From the NCBI GenBank assembly GCA_050260095.1, contig JBLNBQ010000004.1, positions 1 through 27,120 of the forward strand: a stretch of 27,120 bases of DNA, read 5' to 3'. The notes beneath the pieces were generated by a model that saw only the letters and a list, made by a program, of their open reading frames with translations, was not told the DNA's origin and ran no database searches. Numbering within the stretch: position 1 is the stretch's first letter; every line of letters begins with the position of its first letter. Below are positions 1-6,766 of this stretch, piece by piece. Source of the DNA: JBLNBQ01 sp050260095 (lineage in GTDB: Bacteria; Bacillota; UBA5301; DYFA01). Made by a program: the position numbers and the translations under genes.

Positions 1-369
1 GACGCTCAGTTCGCCGCGGCTTATGGCTTCCAGAACTTCCTTGCGCTGCCGGGGGTCGGTGGCGTCCGTCGGTGGGCCGGGCGTCTCGCCCGGCTCGCCG
101 GGGTAGCCGCTGGCTTGAAGCAGGGCGTTGAGTTTGCCCCGCACGGTGGGGTAGGAGATGCCGAGCAAGCGCTCGACCTCCTTGATGTTGCCGCGGGCCA
201 CGAGGAAGACCTCCATGAACTCGCGGTGTTCCGGGGCCAGCCGGCAGAACTTGCAGAGCCCGAACCGCCCGTCGATGCCCGTCCCGCAACTGGGACACTC
301 AAGGCGCTTGACTTCCAGTTCGGCCTGGCAAACCGGGCACCGGCTCGGCGCCGCTTTCGTCACGCGCAT
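1..369 (-). CDS. DUF2089-family protein, zinc-ribbon plus HTH (3' end outside window)
   Basis: Translating the minus strand from the ATG at 369 gives an open frame of 123 codons that runs off the left edge, so the C-terminus is missing. Residues 12-40 hold a zinc-ribbon-like set of cysteines (CPVC, CPSC, CKFC). They are followed by a helix-turn-helix-like stretch with the motif NIKEVERLLGISYPTVRGKL at about residues 62-81. This order and wording are typical of DUF2089 proteins, which are presumed DNA-binding regulators. A GTG at 363 lies about 8 nt after GGGAG and could be the true start instead of the ATG. The gene is transcribed divergently from the thioesterase gene and has a near-consensus promoter in the shared gap. 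Its target is unknown; control of the adjacent thioesterase is possible but not shown. Confidence 0.85.
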   Translation of the reverse strand, partial: MRVTKAAPSRCPVCQAELEVKRLECPSCGTGIDGRFGLCKFCRLAPEHREFMEVFLVARGNIKEVERLLGISYPTVRGKLNALLQASGYPGEPGETPGPPTDATDPRQRKEVLEAISRGELSV

Positions 370-395
370 CACTCCCTGGTGTGGTTTACAACCAA

Positions 396-424
396 AGGAT
401 AACTCCGCCAATTAAGAATGTCAA
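396..424 (-). promoter_or_regulatory. Sigma-A-type promoter of the DUF2089 gene
   Basis: On the minus strand, TTGACA (424-419) is followed after exactly 17 bases by TATCCT (401-396). The -35 box is perfect and the -10 box is good. It points at the DUF2089 gene, whose start lies about 27 bases downstream of the -10 box. The region is distinctly AT-rich compared with the surrounding coding DNA. Confidence 0.8.
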
Positions 425-489
425 CATCGGAATTAAAAAGATTAAGGTCGAGGTTAGAAGCCTTGAAGAGGGGAGAAGCCTGGCGGGCG

Positions 490-498
490 TGGTATACT
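490..498 (+). promoter_or_regulatory. Extended -10 promoter of the thioesterase gene
   Basis: TGGTATACT is an extended -10 element (TGn plus TATACT) placed 23 bases before the thioesterase ATG, leaving room for the GGGAGGGAGAG ribosome binding site. No good -35 box sits at 16-18 bases; TTGAAG at 463-468 is too far (24 bases). Extended -10 promoters often lack a strong -35. Confidence 0.55.
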
Positions 499-521
499 TG
501 GACTAGCTGGGAGGGAGAGCC

Positions 522-944
522 ATGACCAACGACGAACGCCCGGGCCTTGCGCCGGGCGTCAAAGGTGAGTTGCGGCAAACGGTGCGCCGGGAGCACCTCG
601 CCTCGACCTACGGGTCGGGGGGGCTGGACGTCTTTTCGACGCCGCACATGATCGCCCTCATGGAAGGGGCGGCGCTCGGCGCGGTCGCGCCGTTCCTGCG
701 GGCGGGGGAGACCACCGTGGGGACCAGGGTGGAGGTCGACCACCTCGAGGCCTGTCCGGCCGGCGCCGAAGTGGTGGCCACCGCGGAACTCCTGGAGGTC
801 GACGGGCGTTGGCTTAAGTTCGCCGTGCGGGCCACGGCCGGGGAGACGCTGCTGGGACAGGGCATCCACGGCCGGGCCATCATCAGCGAGGAGCGTTTCC
901 TGAGCAAGCTGCGGCAGAAGTGGGGTCCCCGGGCGGGCGTCTAG
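522..944 (+). CDS. Hotdog-fold acyl-CoA thioesterase, fluoroacetyl-CoA thioesterase (FlK)-like
   Basis: The protein has 140 aa, the usual length for single-domain hotdog thioesterases. It carries the FlK-family pattern: STPHMIALMEGAA around residues 39-51, TTVGTRVEVDHLEACPAG around 64-81, and a C-terminal HGRAII strand. Thr40, Glu48 and His74 fall where the family's catalytic Thr, Glu and His are expected. It should hydrolyse a small acyl-CoA or similar thioester in the cytoplasm. In most bacteria the family is a general house-cleaning thioesterase, and nothing here shows fluoroacetate use. The start is supported by GGGAGGGAGAG seven bases upstream. The stop codon overlaps that of the convergent thiT gene within CTAG at 941-944. 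Confidence 0.85.
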   Translation: MTNDERPGLAPGVKGELRQTVRREHLASTYGSGGLDVFSTPHMIALMEGAALGAVAPFLRAGETTVGTRVEVDHLEACPAGAEVVATAELLEVDGRWLKFAVRATAGETLLGQGIHGRAIISEERFLSKLRQKWGPRAGV

Positions 945-1492
945 CGCACGCCCAGCCCGAAGACGCTCGGCCGGGTGGCGAAGTACCACATCACGGCGGC
1001 GGTGATCAGCGCCTCAGGGACCAGGTAGCCGGCATTGTACAGGAGGGAGTAAACCCAGACGTTCTGCCCCTTCGGCGCGTAACTGGCGAAGTAGACCACG
1101 CCCGAGAGGACGTGCGCCACGAGGCGCAGCAGCGAGCCGAGCCCCACTCCGGCCAGCGCCCCGGCGACCGTGACCTTCACCTGCCCGTCAGGACGCTGGG
1201 CGGCGAACCAGCCGGCGACCCCCAGCACCCCGAAGGCGATGGGGTAGTCGAGCAGGAACTGGATGGGCGCGACCACGTAGGCCTTCAGCAACAGGTTGAG
1301 GAAACCGAAGAGGACGCCGGCGAGGATGCCGGTGGACGGGCCGCGGCGGAGCGCGAGGAAGAAGAGAGGCAGCATCTCCAGGGAGACGGATCCGCCTTGG
1401 GGAGCTTCGAAGATCCTCACGAAGTGGAGCACGGCGGCCAGGGCGAGGGCGAGTCCGGTTTCGGTGATGGTCCGGGTCGGGATGCGGTTCAT
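941..1492 (-). CDS. thiT: Thiamine ECF transporter S component ThiT
   Basis: This 183-aa hydrophobic protein has about six membrane segments and the length and character of ThiT (YuaJ), the thiamine-binding S component that works with a shared ECF energizing module (EcfA, EcfA' and EcfT). The call is strongly backed by the TPP riboswitch directly upstream on the same strand. The ATG at 1492 is preferred over the longer open frame that reaches 1564 because GAGGAGG lies just upstream of it and the protein then starts right before the first membrane helix (TETGLALALAAVLHF). The ECF module genes are not in the window. The gene converges on the thioesterase gene with overlapping stop codons and no terminator between them. 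Confidence 0.88.
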   Translation of the reverse strand: MNRIPTRTITETGLALALAAVLHFVRIFEAPQGGSVSLEMLPLFFLALRRGPSTGILAGVLFGFLNLLLKAYVVAPIQFLLDYPIAFGVLGVAGWFAAQRPDGQVKVTVAGALAGVGLGSLLRLVAHVLSGVVYFASYAPKGQNVWVYSLLYNAGYLVPEALITAAVMWYFATRPSVFGLGVR

Positions 1493-1532
1493 GGTCGGCC
1501 TCCTCGTTTCGGCTCCCGGCGGCCGGACGAAC

Positions 1533-1562
1533 GGCGCCGCAACCCTGCCTGGGTGCGGCGCC
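1533..1562 (-). promoter_or_regulatory. Strong hairpin between TPP riboswitch and thiT (possible expression platform)
   Basis: On the minus strand a 9-bp perfect stem (GGCGCCGCA paired with TGCGGCGCC) closes a loop that contains a further CCC/GGG pairing. It lies between the aptamer and the thiT ribosome binding site. No U-run follows it; the only T-run (CCCCTTTTT) lies before it. It is therefore not a classical intrinsic terminator and may act by another route, for example translation control. Confidence 0.5.
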
Positions 1563-1575
1563 AAAAAGGGGATTC

Positions 1576-1664
1576 CTTCCTACGCTGGCATTACCCAGAT
1601 CAGGTTACGGGTCGGCAGTGAACGTGACTGCCCTCTCAGCCGGCTTGCCCAGCTCCCCGGGAAC
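1576..1664 (-). ncRNA. TPP riboswitch (THI element)
   Basis: Read on the minus strand, the conserved THI-box blocks appear in the right order: CCGGGGAGC, then CCGGCTGAGAGG, then ACCCGTAACCTGATCTGGGT, then AATGCCAGCGTAGGAA. These are the pyrimidine-sensor CUGAGA and the pyrophosphate-sensor ACCUGAUCUGGGUAAUGCCAGCGUAGGGA segments of the TPP aptamer. A stem (GGCAGT with ACTGCC) sits between them as the variable P3a arm. It should sense thiamine pyrophosphate and lower thiT expression when thiamine is plentiful. Confidence 0.96.
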
Positions 1665-1681
1665 TATTTGTCTGTCCAGGT

Positions 1682-1690
1682 AATTATACC
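1682..1690 (-). promoter_or_regulatory. Extended -10 promoter of the riboswitch-thiT transcript
   Basis: On the minus strand TGGTATAAT gives a perfect -10 box with an extended TGn. Transcription would begin near 1675, just before the first paired bases of the TPP aptamer, which is the spacing expected for a riboswitch leader. The -35 region (about TCTGAT) is weak. Confidence 0.7.
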
Positions 1691-1757
1691 ACGCGGGCGG
1701 CGCGAATCAGAACAGGATTTCTGCGGCACCGACCCGGAGGGGCGGCGCCCCTGATGG

Positions 1758-1771
1758 CGAATATTTATTCG
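1758..1771. promoter_or_regulatory. Palindromic site in front of mrfA, LexA-box-like
   Basis: CGAATATTTATTCG has perfect 6-bp arms (CGAATA/TATTCG) around a TT centre. It lies 20 bases before the mrfA GTG and just ahead of its ribosome binding site. It matches 11 of 14 positions of CGAACATATGTTCG, the Bacillus-type LexA box. Placement before a DNA-repair operon makes an SOS-type operator conceivable, but the changed C/G positions weaken the case. Confidence 0.35.
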
Positions 1772-1791
1772 GTACGAAGGGGGGAGGTCCG

Positions 1792-4083
1792 GTGAACCTC
1801 CAGCAGTTCTTGGACCGGCTGACCGCCCGCGGCGCCCTGGCCGAGGCGCTCGGACGGGAGGGCGGCATCACGGAGTGGAAGGTGCTGCCGGCCCGGCCGG
1901 CGAGGTACGGCGAGTGGCCTGAGGGGATAGACCCGCGCCTGCCCCAGGTGCTCGGAAAGCGCGGGATTCACCGGCTCTACTGCCACCAGGCCGAGGCCCT
2001 CCGCCACGCGCTGGCCGGACGCAACGTGGTCGTCGTGACCCCGACGGCGTCGGGGAAGACCCTCTGCTACAACCTGCCGGTGCTGCAGTCGGTGCTCGCC
2101 GACCCGTCCGCCCGCAGCCTTTACCTCTTCCCGACCAAGGCTCTCTCGCAAGACCAGGTCTCGGAACTGCACGATCTCGTCACGGCGCTGGGGGAGGACA
2201 TCAAGACCTTCACTTACGACGGCGACACGGCGCCTTCAGCCCGCCAGGCCATCCGCCAGGCCGGGCACATCGTGGTGACCAACCCCGACATGCTCCACTC
2301 AGGAATCCTGCCGCACCACACCAAGTGGGTCAAGCTCTTCGAGAACCTGAAGTACGTGGTGATCGACGAGGTCCACACCTACCGGGGCGTCTTCGGTTCG
2401 CACCTGGCCAACCTCATCCGGCGCCTGCGGCGCATCTGCCGGTTTTATGGCACCGACCCCACCTTCATCTGCTGCTCGGCGACGATCGCCAACCCCCGGG
2501 AGCTGGCCGAACGGCTCATCGGCGGGCCGGCGGAACTGGTGGACGACAACGGGGCCCCGGCGGGTGAACGGCACATCATCTTCCACAACCCGCCGGTCGT
2601 CAACAAGGAACTGGGCATCCGGCGCAGTTCCTTGCTGGAGGCGAAGCGCTGGGCGGCCGAGCTTTTGAAGAACGACATCTCCACCATCGTCTTCGCCCGG
2701 AGCCGGGTGGCGGTGGAGGTGCTCCTGATGTACCTGCAGGAAGCGGTGGGGAAGCGGGAGGCCGGCCGGATCCGCGGCTACCGGGGCGGCTATCTGCCGC
2801 TCGAACGGCGCGCCATCGAACAGGGCCTGCGCAACGGGAGCATCCGGGGGGTGGTGGCGACCAACGCGCTTGAGCTGGGCATCGACATCGGCTCGCTCGA
2901 AGCGGCCGTGCTGGTCGGCTACCCCGGTTCCATCGCCTCCACCTGGCAGCAGGCGGGGCGGGCCGGCCGGCGCACCGGCACCTCGCTCGCCGTCTTCGTG
3001 GCCAGCTCCAACCCGCTCGACCAGTATCTCATCACCCATCCCGACTACTTCTTCGGCCGCGCCCCGGAAGAGGCGTTCGTCAATCCCGACAACCTGCCCA
3101 TCCTGATCTCGCACCTCAAGTGCGCAGCTTTCGAACTGCCGTTCGAAGACGGGGAGACGTTCGGGGTGGAGACCACCGCTGAGGTGCTCGAGTTCCTGGC
3201 GGAGAACAAGGTCCTCCATCACGTAGGCGGCCGGTGGTACTGGATGCAGGACAGCTTCCCCGCGGAGGACATCTCCCTGCGATCGGCGGCCCGCGAGAAC
3301 TTCGTCGTGATCGACCTGACCCGGGCCGAGTCGCCCCGGGTCATCGGGGAGGTCGACCGGTTCGCCGCGCCGATGCTCATCCACGAGCAGGCGATCTACC
3401 TGCACGGGGGGGAGCAGTACCAGATCGAGCGCCTGGACTATGAGAACTGCAAGGCCTATGCCCGGCGGGTCGACGTGGACTATTACACCGACGCGAGCCT
3501 CTCGGTAAACCTGAAGGTGCTCGACGTGGCCCAGGAGGAGGAGCTTTCCCCGGGGGCCGGGGCAGGGGAGCCCACCCGCCGGGCCTGGGGCGAAGTCCAG
3601 GTCAATGCGCTCACCACGATGTTCAAGAAGATCAAGCTGCACACCCACGAGAACCTGGGGTGGGGCGAGATCCACCTTCCCGAGCAGGAGATGCACACCA
3701 CGGCCTTCTGGCTGAGCTTCCCCCCGGAACTCGAGGCCGAGTACCGGGGCGACGAACTGCAGGGGGCCTTGGTGGGCCTCGCCAACGTGCTCATGAGCGT
3801 GGCGCCGCTCTACCTGCTCTCCGACCCCCACGACCTTCACGTGGCTTGCCAGGTCAAGTCGTCGTTCACCCGGCGCCCCACCATCTTCCTCTACGACAGT
3901 GTGCCGGGGGGTGTCGGGCTCTCGGAGAAACTCTACGCCAGTTGCCGCGACCTCTTGGCCTCGGCCCGGCAGCTCATCGCCGGGTGCGGTTGCACCGGCG
4001 GGTGCCCTTCGTGCGTCGGCCCGGCCCAGGAGGTCGGCCCGGGCGGCAAGGCGGCGGCGCTGCGGCTGCTCGAGCGATGCTGA
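1792..4083 (+). CDS. mrfA: DEAD/DEAH-box helicase MrfA (YprA-like) with C-terminal DUF1998 zinc cluster
   Basis: The 763-aa protein is a superfamily 2 helicase. Visible motifs: I TPTASGKT (83-90), II DEVH (192-195), III SAT (229-231), motif V-like NALELGID and motif VI QQAGRAGRR in the second RecA domain. The C-terminus carries a four-cysteine cluster (Cys732, 734, 738, 741, CGCTGGCPSC) typical of MrfA/DUF1998 proteins. Bacillus subtilis MrfA has a similar length and, with the exonuclease MrfB, repairs mitomycin-C-type DNA damage. The GTG start is supported by GGGGGGAGGT five bases upstream. The stop overlaps the mrfB start (ATGCTGA), so the two are translationally coupled. A palindrome at 1758-1771 may be its operator. 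Confidence 0.92.
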   Translation: MNLQQFLDRLTARGALAEALGREGGITEWKVLPARPARYGEWPEGIDPRLPQVLGKRGIHRLYCHQAEALRHALAGRNVVVVTPTASGKTLCYNLPVLQSVLADPSARSLYLFPTKALSQDQVSELHDLVTALGEDIKTFTYDGDTAPSARQAIRQAGHIVVTNPDMLHSGILPHHTKWVKLFENLKYVVIDEVHTYRGVFGSHLANLIRRLRRICRFYGTDPTFICCSATIANPRELAERLIGGPAELVDDNGAPAGERHIIFHNPPVVNKELGIRRSSLLEAKRWAAELLKNDISTIVFARSRVAVEVLLMYLQEAVGKREAGRIRGYRGGYLPLERRAIEQGLRNGSIRGVVATNALELGIDIGSLEAAVLVGYPGSIASTWQQAGRAGRRTGTSLAVFVASSNPLDQYLITHPDYFFGRAPEEAFVNPDNLPILISHLKCAAFELPFEDGETFGVETTAEVLEFLAENKVLHHVGGRWYWMQDSFPAEDISLRSAARENFVVIDLTRAESPRVIGEVDRFAAPMLIHEQAIYLHGGEQYQIERLDYENCKAYARRVDVDYYTDASLSVNLKVLDVAQEEELSPGAGAGEPTRRAWGEVQVNALTTMFKKIKLHTHENLGWGEIHLPEQEMHTTAFWLSFPPELEAEYRGDELQGALVGLANVLMSVAPLYLLSDPHDLHVACQVKSSFTRRPTIFLYDSVPGGVGLSEKLYASCRDLLASARQLIAGCGCTGGCPSCVGPAQEVGPGGKAAALRLLERC

Positions 4084-5408
4084 GCCTGAAGGAGCGCCTT
4101 GCCGCGCTGAAAGAGAGCCGGGCGCTGGGGAGCGATCTGCCGGCGGCTGAACCGGCCGCCGGCGGAAGCCCGCCGCGTCCGGTCGTCCAGAGCCGGGGCG
4201 AGCCTGCGGCGGCGGCCTCCTCCCCGGTGGCCGGGCCGCGGTTCGACCTCGCGGACCTGGTGCCGGGCGAGGAAGTGGAGACACCCTTCGGCCGCTGCTT
4301 CCACCGGGTGATCCGTTTCCCGGTGGAGCACTGCCAGGGCTGCCACGCGCTCGCCGATGCGCTCAGCGTCCCCCCGGAGGTGGGGGGGCGGCTCGCCCGT
4401 CCGCGGCTTCCCGGCCTCGACTTCCGGCGGGCCATCTTTCTCGACACGGAGACGACGGGGCTTTCCGGGGGCACCGGGACCTATGTCTTCCTCGTCGGGT
4501 TCGGCCATTTCTCCGGCGAGGAGTTCCTTCTCCACCAGTACTTCCTCCGCCATCACGGCGAGGAAACGGCGCTGCTATGGGCGGTCGGCGAGGCCCTGCG
4601 GCCCTTCCCCTACCTGGTGACCTTCAACGGACGGCGGTTCGACTGGCCCCTGCTCGAGACCCGGTTCACCTGCGCCCGCCTCAGGTCCCACCTGCCGGCG
4701 GTCGCGCACGTCGACCTGCTCTATCCTTCCTGGAACCTCTGGCGGCAGCGCCTCGGCAGTTGCCGCCTGGGCAACCTCGAAGGGGCGATCCTGGCCGCGC
4801 CCCGGCACGACGATGTCCCCGGCGAGCTCATCCCCGGCCTCTACTTCAACTACCTCCGCACCGGCGATGCCCGGCCGCTCGTCCCCGTGCTCGAGCACAA
4901 CCTCCTCGACCTGCTGTCGCTGGTCTCCCTGACGGCGGCGGTCGGCCACCGGCTGGCGTATCCGGGGAGCCGGGCCGCACCGGAAGACCTGCTGGCCGTC
5001 GGCCGCTTCTACGAGCGGGAAGGGGAGGAGGCGGTGGCGGCCTGCTGCTACCGTGAGGCGGCGGCCGGCGGCGCCGGTTGCCGGGAGGCTCTTTATCGGC
5101 TGGCCGCCATAGCGAAACGGCAGGGCGATTACCGGGCGGCCGAGGAGAGCCTCTTGCGGCTCGCCGACGAATATGAGTCGCTTGAGGCCTTGGTCGAACT
5201 CGCCAAACTCTACGAACACCGGTTCGCCAGCCTCGACCGGGCCCGGGAGTGCACGGAACGCGCCCTGGCCCTGGTCCGGCGCCGGGCGCAGCTCTACGGC
5301 CGGCAGGCCTCCGCCGCCCTGGCCGAACTGAGGCATCGCCACGAACGGTTGCTGCGCAAGCTGGCCAAGGGCAGCAGCCCCGCCCCGGGCAGCGTCCAAA
5401 TTCAATAG
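4077..5408 (+). CDS. mrfB: Exonuclease MrfB (YprB-like), RNase H-fold domain plus TPR region
   Basis: The 443-aa protein starts at an ATG inside the last codons of mrfA. Residues 117-295 form a DnaQ-like 3'-5' exonuclease domain. Exo I is FLDTETTGL (Asp123, Glu125), Exo II is VTFNGRRFDWPLL (Asn184, Asp189) and Exo III is LEHNLLDLL (His274, Asp278), so the acidic metal ligands are kept. The C-terminal part (about 305-430) is alpha-helical with tetratricopeptide-like repeats, as in B. subtilis MrfB, which is of similar size. The first 60 residues are Ala/Pro-rich and probably disordered. It should act in the cytoplasm with the MrfA helicase to process damaged DNA. The longer open frame reaching back to 3660 lies inside mrfA and is not used. 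Confidence 0.9.
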   Translation: MLSLKERLAALKESRALGSDLPAAEPAAGGSPPRPVVQSRGEPAAAASSPVAGPRFDLADLVPGEEVETPFGRCFHRVIRFPVEHCQGCHALADALSVPPEVGGRLARPRLPGLDFRRAIFLDTETTGLSGGTGTYVFLVGFGHFSGEEFLLHQYFLRHHGEETALLWAVGEALRPFPYLVTFNGRRFDWPLLETRFTCARLRSHLPAVAHVDLLYPSWNLWRQRLGSCRLGNLEGAILAAPRHDDVPGELIPGLYFNYLRTGDARPLVPVLEHNLLDLLSLVSLTAAVGHRLAYPGSRAAPEDLLAVGRFYEREGEEAVAACCYREAAAGGAGCREALYRLAAIAKRQGDYRAAEESLLRLADEYESLEALVELAKLYEHRFASLDRARECTERALALVRRRAQLYGRQASAALAELRHRHERLLRKLAKGSSPAPGSVQIQ

Positions 5409-5442
5409 CCAATATTTCCCTTATTTCTGGAGGAGAATTGAA

Positions 5443-5490
5443 GTGTCGGAAGAAACAGAGAATGGAGGGGAATCAGTTGCCTCCGGGTGA
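5443..5490 (+). CDS. Possible 15-codon leader ORF before the orphan delta-like gene
   Basis: A strong ribosome binding site (GGAGGAGAATTG) is followed by a GTG and 15 codons (MSEETENGGESVASG). The TGA overlaps a GTG at 5487 (GTGA) that opens the reading frame of the next gene. It may be a translated leader that couples to the next gene, or the true N-terminus of that gene if there is a frameshift nearby. Too short to judge by composition. Confidence 0.3.
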   Translation: MSEETENGGESVASG

Positions 5491-5522
5491 GGGTTGCCCG
5501 AAGGCAGGGGAGGGGTACACCG

Positions 5523-5915
5523 GTGGTTGAGAAATGGCGCCGCAGTGCGGAGGCCAAAGGGCGTTTTCGTACCATACGTCGCCCGGTTGGGGCCGGGGGC
5601 GCCCGGCCCCGGGAAGGTGAACCGCTGAAGGCGCTGGTCAAGACGGCGCAGCCTCTGACGCCGGAACTCACGGAATACCTGCGCGGGCGCCTGCAGGAGA
5701 TGGTTCACCGGACGGTCGAAGTGGTCAACGAAGTGGACCCGGCGGTCCTCGCCGGCATGGTGGTCCAAATCGGCTCCCGGATGGTCGATCTGAGCCTGCA
5801 AGGGCAGCTGAGCCAACTGGAGCGGCGCATCGAGCGCGCCCTCTCCAACCACGTCCGGTCGCTGAAGGCGTGGGATGTCTCCGTAGACGAACTGATGCAG
5901 CGGGCGCGCAGCTAG
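5523..5915 (+). CDS. Orphan protein resembling the C-terminal domain of F1 ATP synthase delta subunit (OSCP)
   Basis: The last ~95 residues align without gaps to the C-terminal half of AtpH: LKALVKTAQPLTPELTEYL, then VDPAVLAGMVVQIGSRMVD, then SLQGQLSQLERRI. These match the SA-LSEQQ, IDKSVMAGVIIRAGDMVID and SVRGRLERL blocks of E. coli delta; the invariant Gly of the DGS turn is Leu here. The N-terminal helical domain (about 100 aa) that binds F1 alpha subunits is absent, replaced by a short basic segment, and a 20-residue tail (KAWDVSVDELMQRARS) is added. No other ATP synthase genes are nearby. I chose GTG 5523 because GGGGAGGGG lies seven bases upstream; GTG 5487 is an in-frame alternative without a good site. 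Function unknown. Confidence 0.65.
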   Translation: MVEKWRRSAEAKGRFRTIRRPVGAGGARPREGEPLKALVKTAQPLTPELTEYLRGRLQEMVHRTVEVVNEVDPAVLAGMVVQIGSRMVDLSLQGQLSQLERRIERALSNHVRSLKAWDVSVDELMQRARS

Positions 5916-5956
5916 CGCCCGGGTCAAGCCAAGCGAATGTCAAACCAAGGGGAAAC

Positions 5957-5987
5957 GGGCGCCGGTCGACACCGGCGCCCTTGCCTT
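5957..5987. terminator. Hairpin terminator between convergent genes
   Basis: A perfect 10-bp GC stem (GGGCGCCGGT with ACCGGCGCCC) and a CGAC loop are followed by TTGCCTT on the plus strand. It sits between the plus-strand orphan delta-like gene and the minus-strand gene ending at 5990, so it can serve both directions. The T-run is interrupted, so efficiency is uncertain. Confidence 0.65.
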
Positions 5988-5989
5988 AC

Positions 5990-6625
5990 TCAGAAGGGCA
6001 GCGTCACCCGTCCGACCAGCATCGTGCGGTCACCCTCGACGTACGCCTTGACCTCGGTGTTCAGCAGGCTGACCGACGCGCCCAGGCGGGTGGTGCCGTG
6101 GTCGCGCTCGGCCAGGACGTGGAGCGGGCCAAAGAGGCCCAGGTCGAGGGCGCCGAAGACCGGTTCGGCCGCACCGTTGGCCAGCTCGTCGAGGTGGGCG
6201 CCGAGCGTCACCTTGGCGCCCAGGATGCCCTTGGTCACCGCCGCATAGGGCGACACCGACTTCTTGGCCGTGTTGTACGTCGCACCGGCCGCGATGGCCG
6301 GGGTCAGGAGGGTCCCTTCCACCGGGCGGTATTTGACGTCGAGCGTCGCTCCCTGGTCAAGTCCGGTCCCTGGGATGGCCAGCGACGCCTGGAATCCGGC
6401 GGGCAGGCCGACCTCCACCTTCTCGAGCGAACCGACGGCTGGCAGCGCGGCTTCCAACGCCACCTTGCCGAAGGGGAGCACGTCGGCGGTGGGAACGCGG
6501 AGCACCTGGGTCGAGGCGGCCAGGACCGGCGGGCCGGCCAGCGAGGGCAGCAGGGCGGCGGCCAGCAGGATCAGGCGCAGGGGGCTCTGCTTCGTCGGGT
6601 GCATGGAGCTTTGCTTCGTATGCAT
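5990..6625 (-). CDS. Exported protein of unknown function, beta-barrel-like
   Basis: The 211-aa protein has a signal peptide (LRLILLAAALLPSLAGPPVLAA, cleavage near residue 37). The mature part is almost entirely alternating hydrophobic/polar strands with short turns, for example ATLDVKYRPVEG, PAIAAGATYNT, AKVTLGAHLDEL, GALDLGLFG and TEVKAYVEGD. It ends in the strand TMLVGRVTLPF with a terminal Phe. That is the look of a small outer-membrane beta-barrel (YjbH-like in style), but I do not recognise a family. Start: GAGGAGG is well placed before ATG 6625; an in-frame second ATG (residue 8) follows a near-duplicate of the first codons. It follows the SLH gene on the same strand after 141 bases with a hairpin between. 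Confidence 0.6.
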   Translation of the reverse strand: MHTKQSSMHPTKQSPLRLILLAAALLPSLAGPPVLAASTQVLRVPTADVLPFGKVALEAALPAVGSLEKVEVGLPAGFQASLAIPGTGLDQGATLDVKYRPVEGTLLTPAIAAGATYNTAKKSVSPYAAVTKGILGAKVTLGAHLDELANGAAEPVFGALDLGLFGPLHVLAERDHGTTRLGASVSLLNTEVKAYVEGDRTMLVGRVTLPF

Positions 6626-6701
6626 CAGAGTCGCCTCCTCGCAAACCTTTTCGGCCCGGCCGGCGGAGGCTCCTCCGGGAAAGCGGTGGCGGAAGATGAA
6701 G

Positions 6702-6730
6702 AAGGCACCCCTCCTGGCGATGGGTGCCTT
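6702..6730 (-). terminator. Hairpin after the SLH gene
   Basis: A perfect 9-bp inverted repeat (AAGGCACCC with GGGTGCCTT) with an 11-base loop lies 37 bases after the SLH gene stop on the minus strand, followed by CTTCATCTTCC. It may end or attenuate transcription between the SLH gene and the downstream barrel-like gene. There is no clean T-run. Confidence 0.5.
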
Positions 6731-6766
6731 CCTGGATGGTGGTTCTCTTGTGGCGCGTACCGGTGG

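Noticed and set aside
2299..4284. Long minus-strand open frame (661 aa) opposite mrfA
   Set aside because: It is Pro/Arg/Gly/His-rich shadow sequence of GC-rich coding DNA. The plus-strand mrfA has complete helicase motifs and a ribosome binding site.
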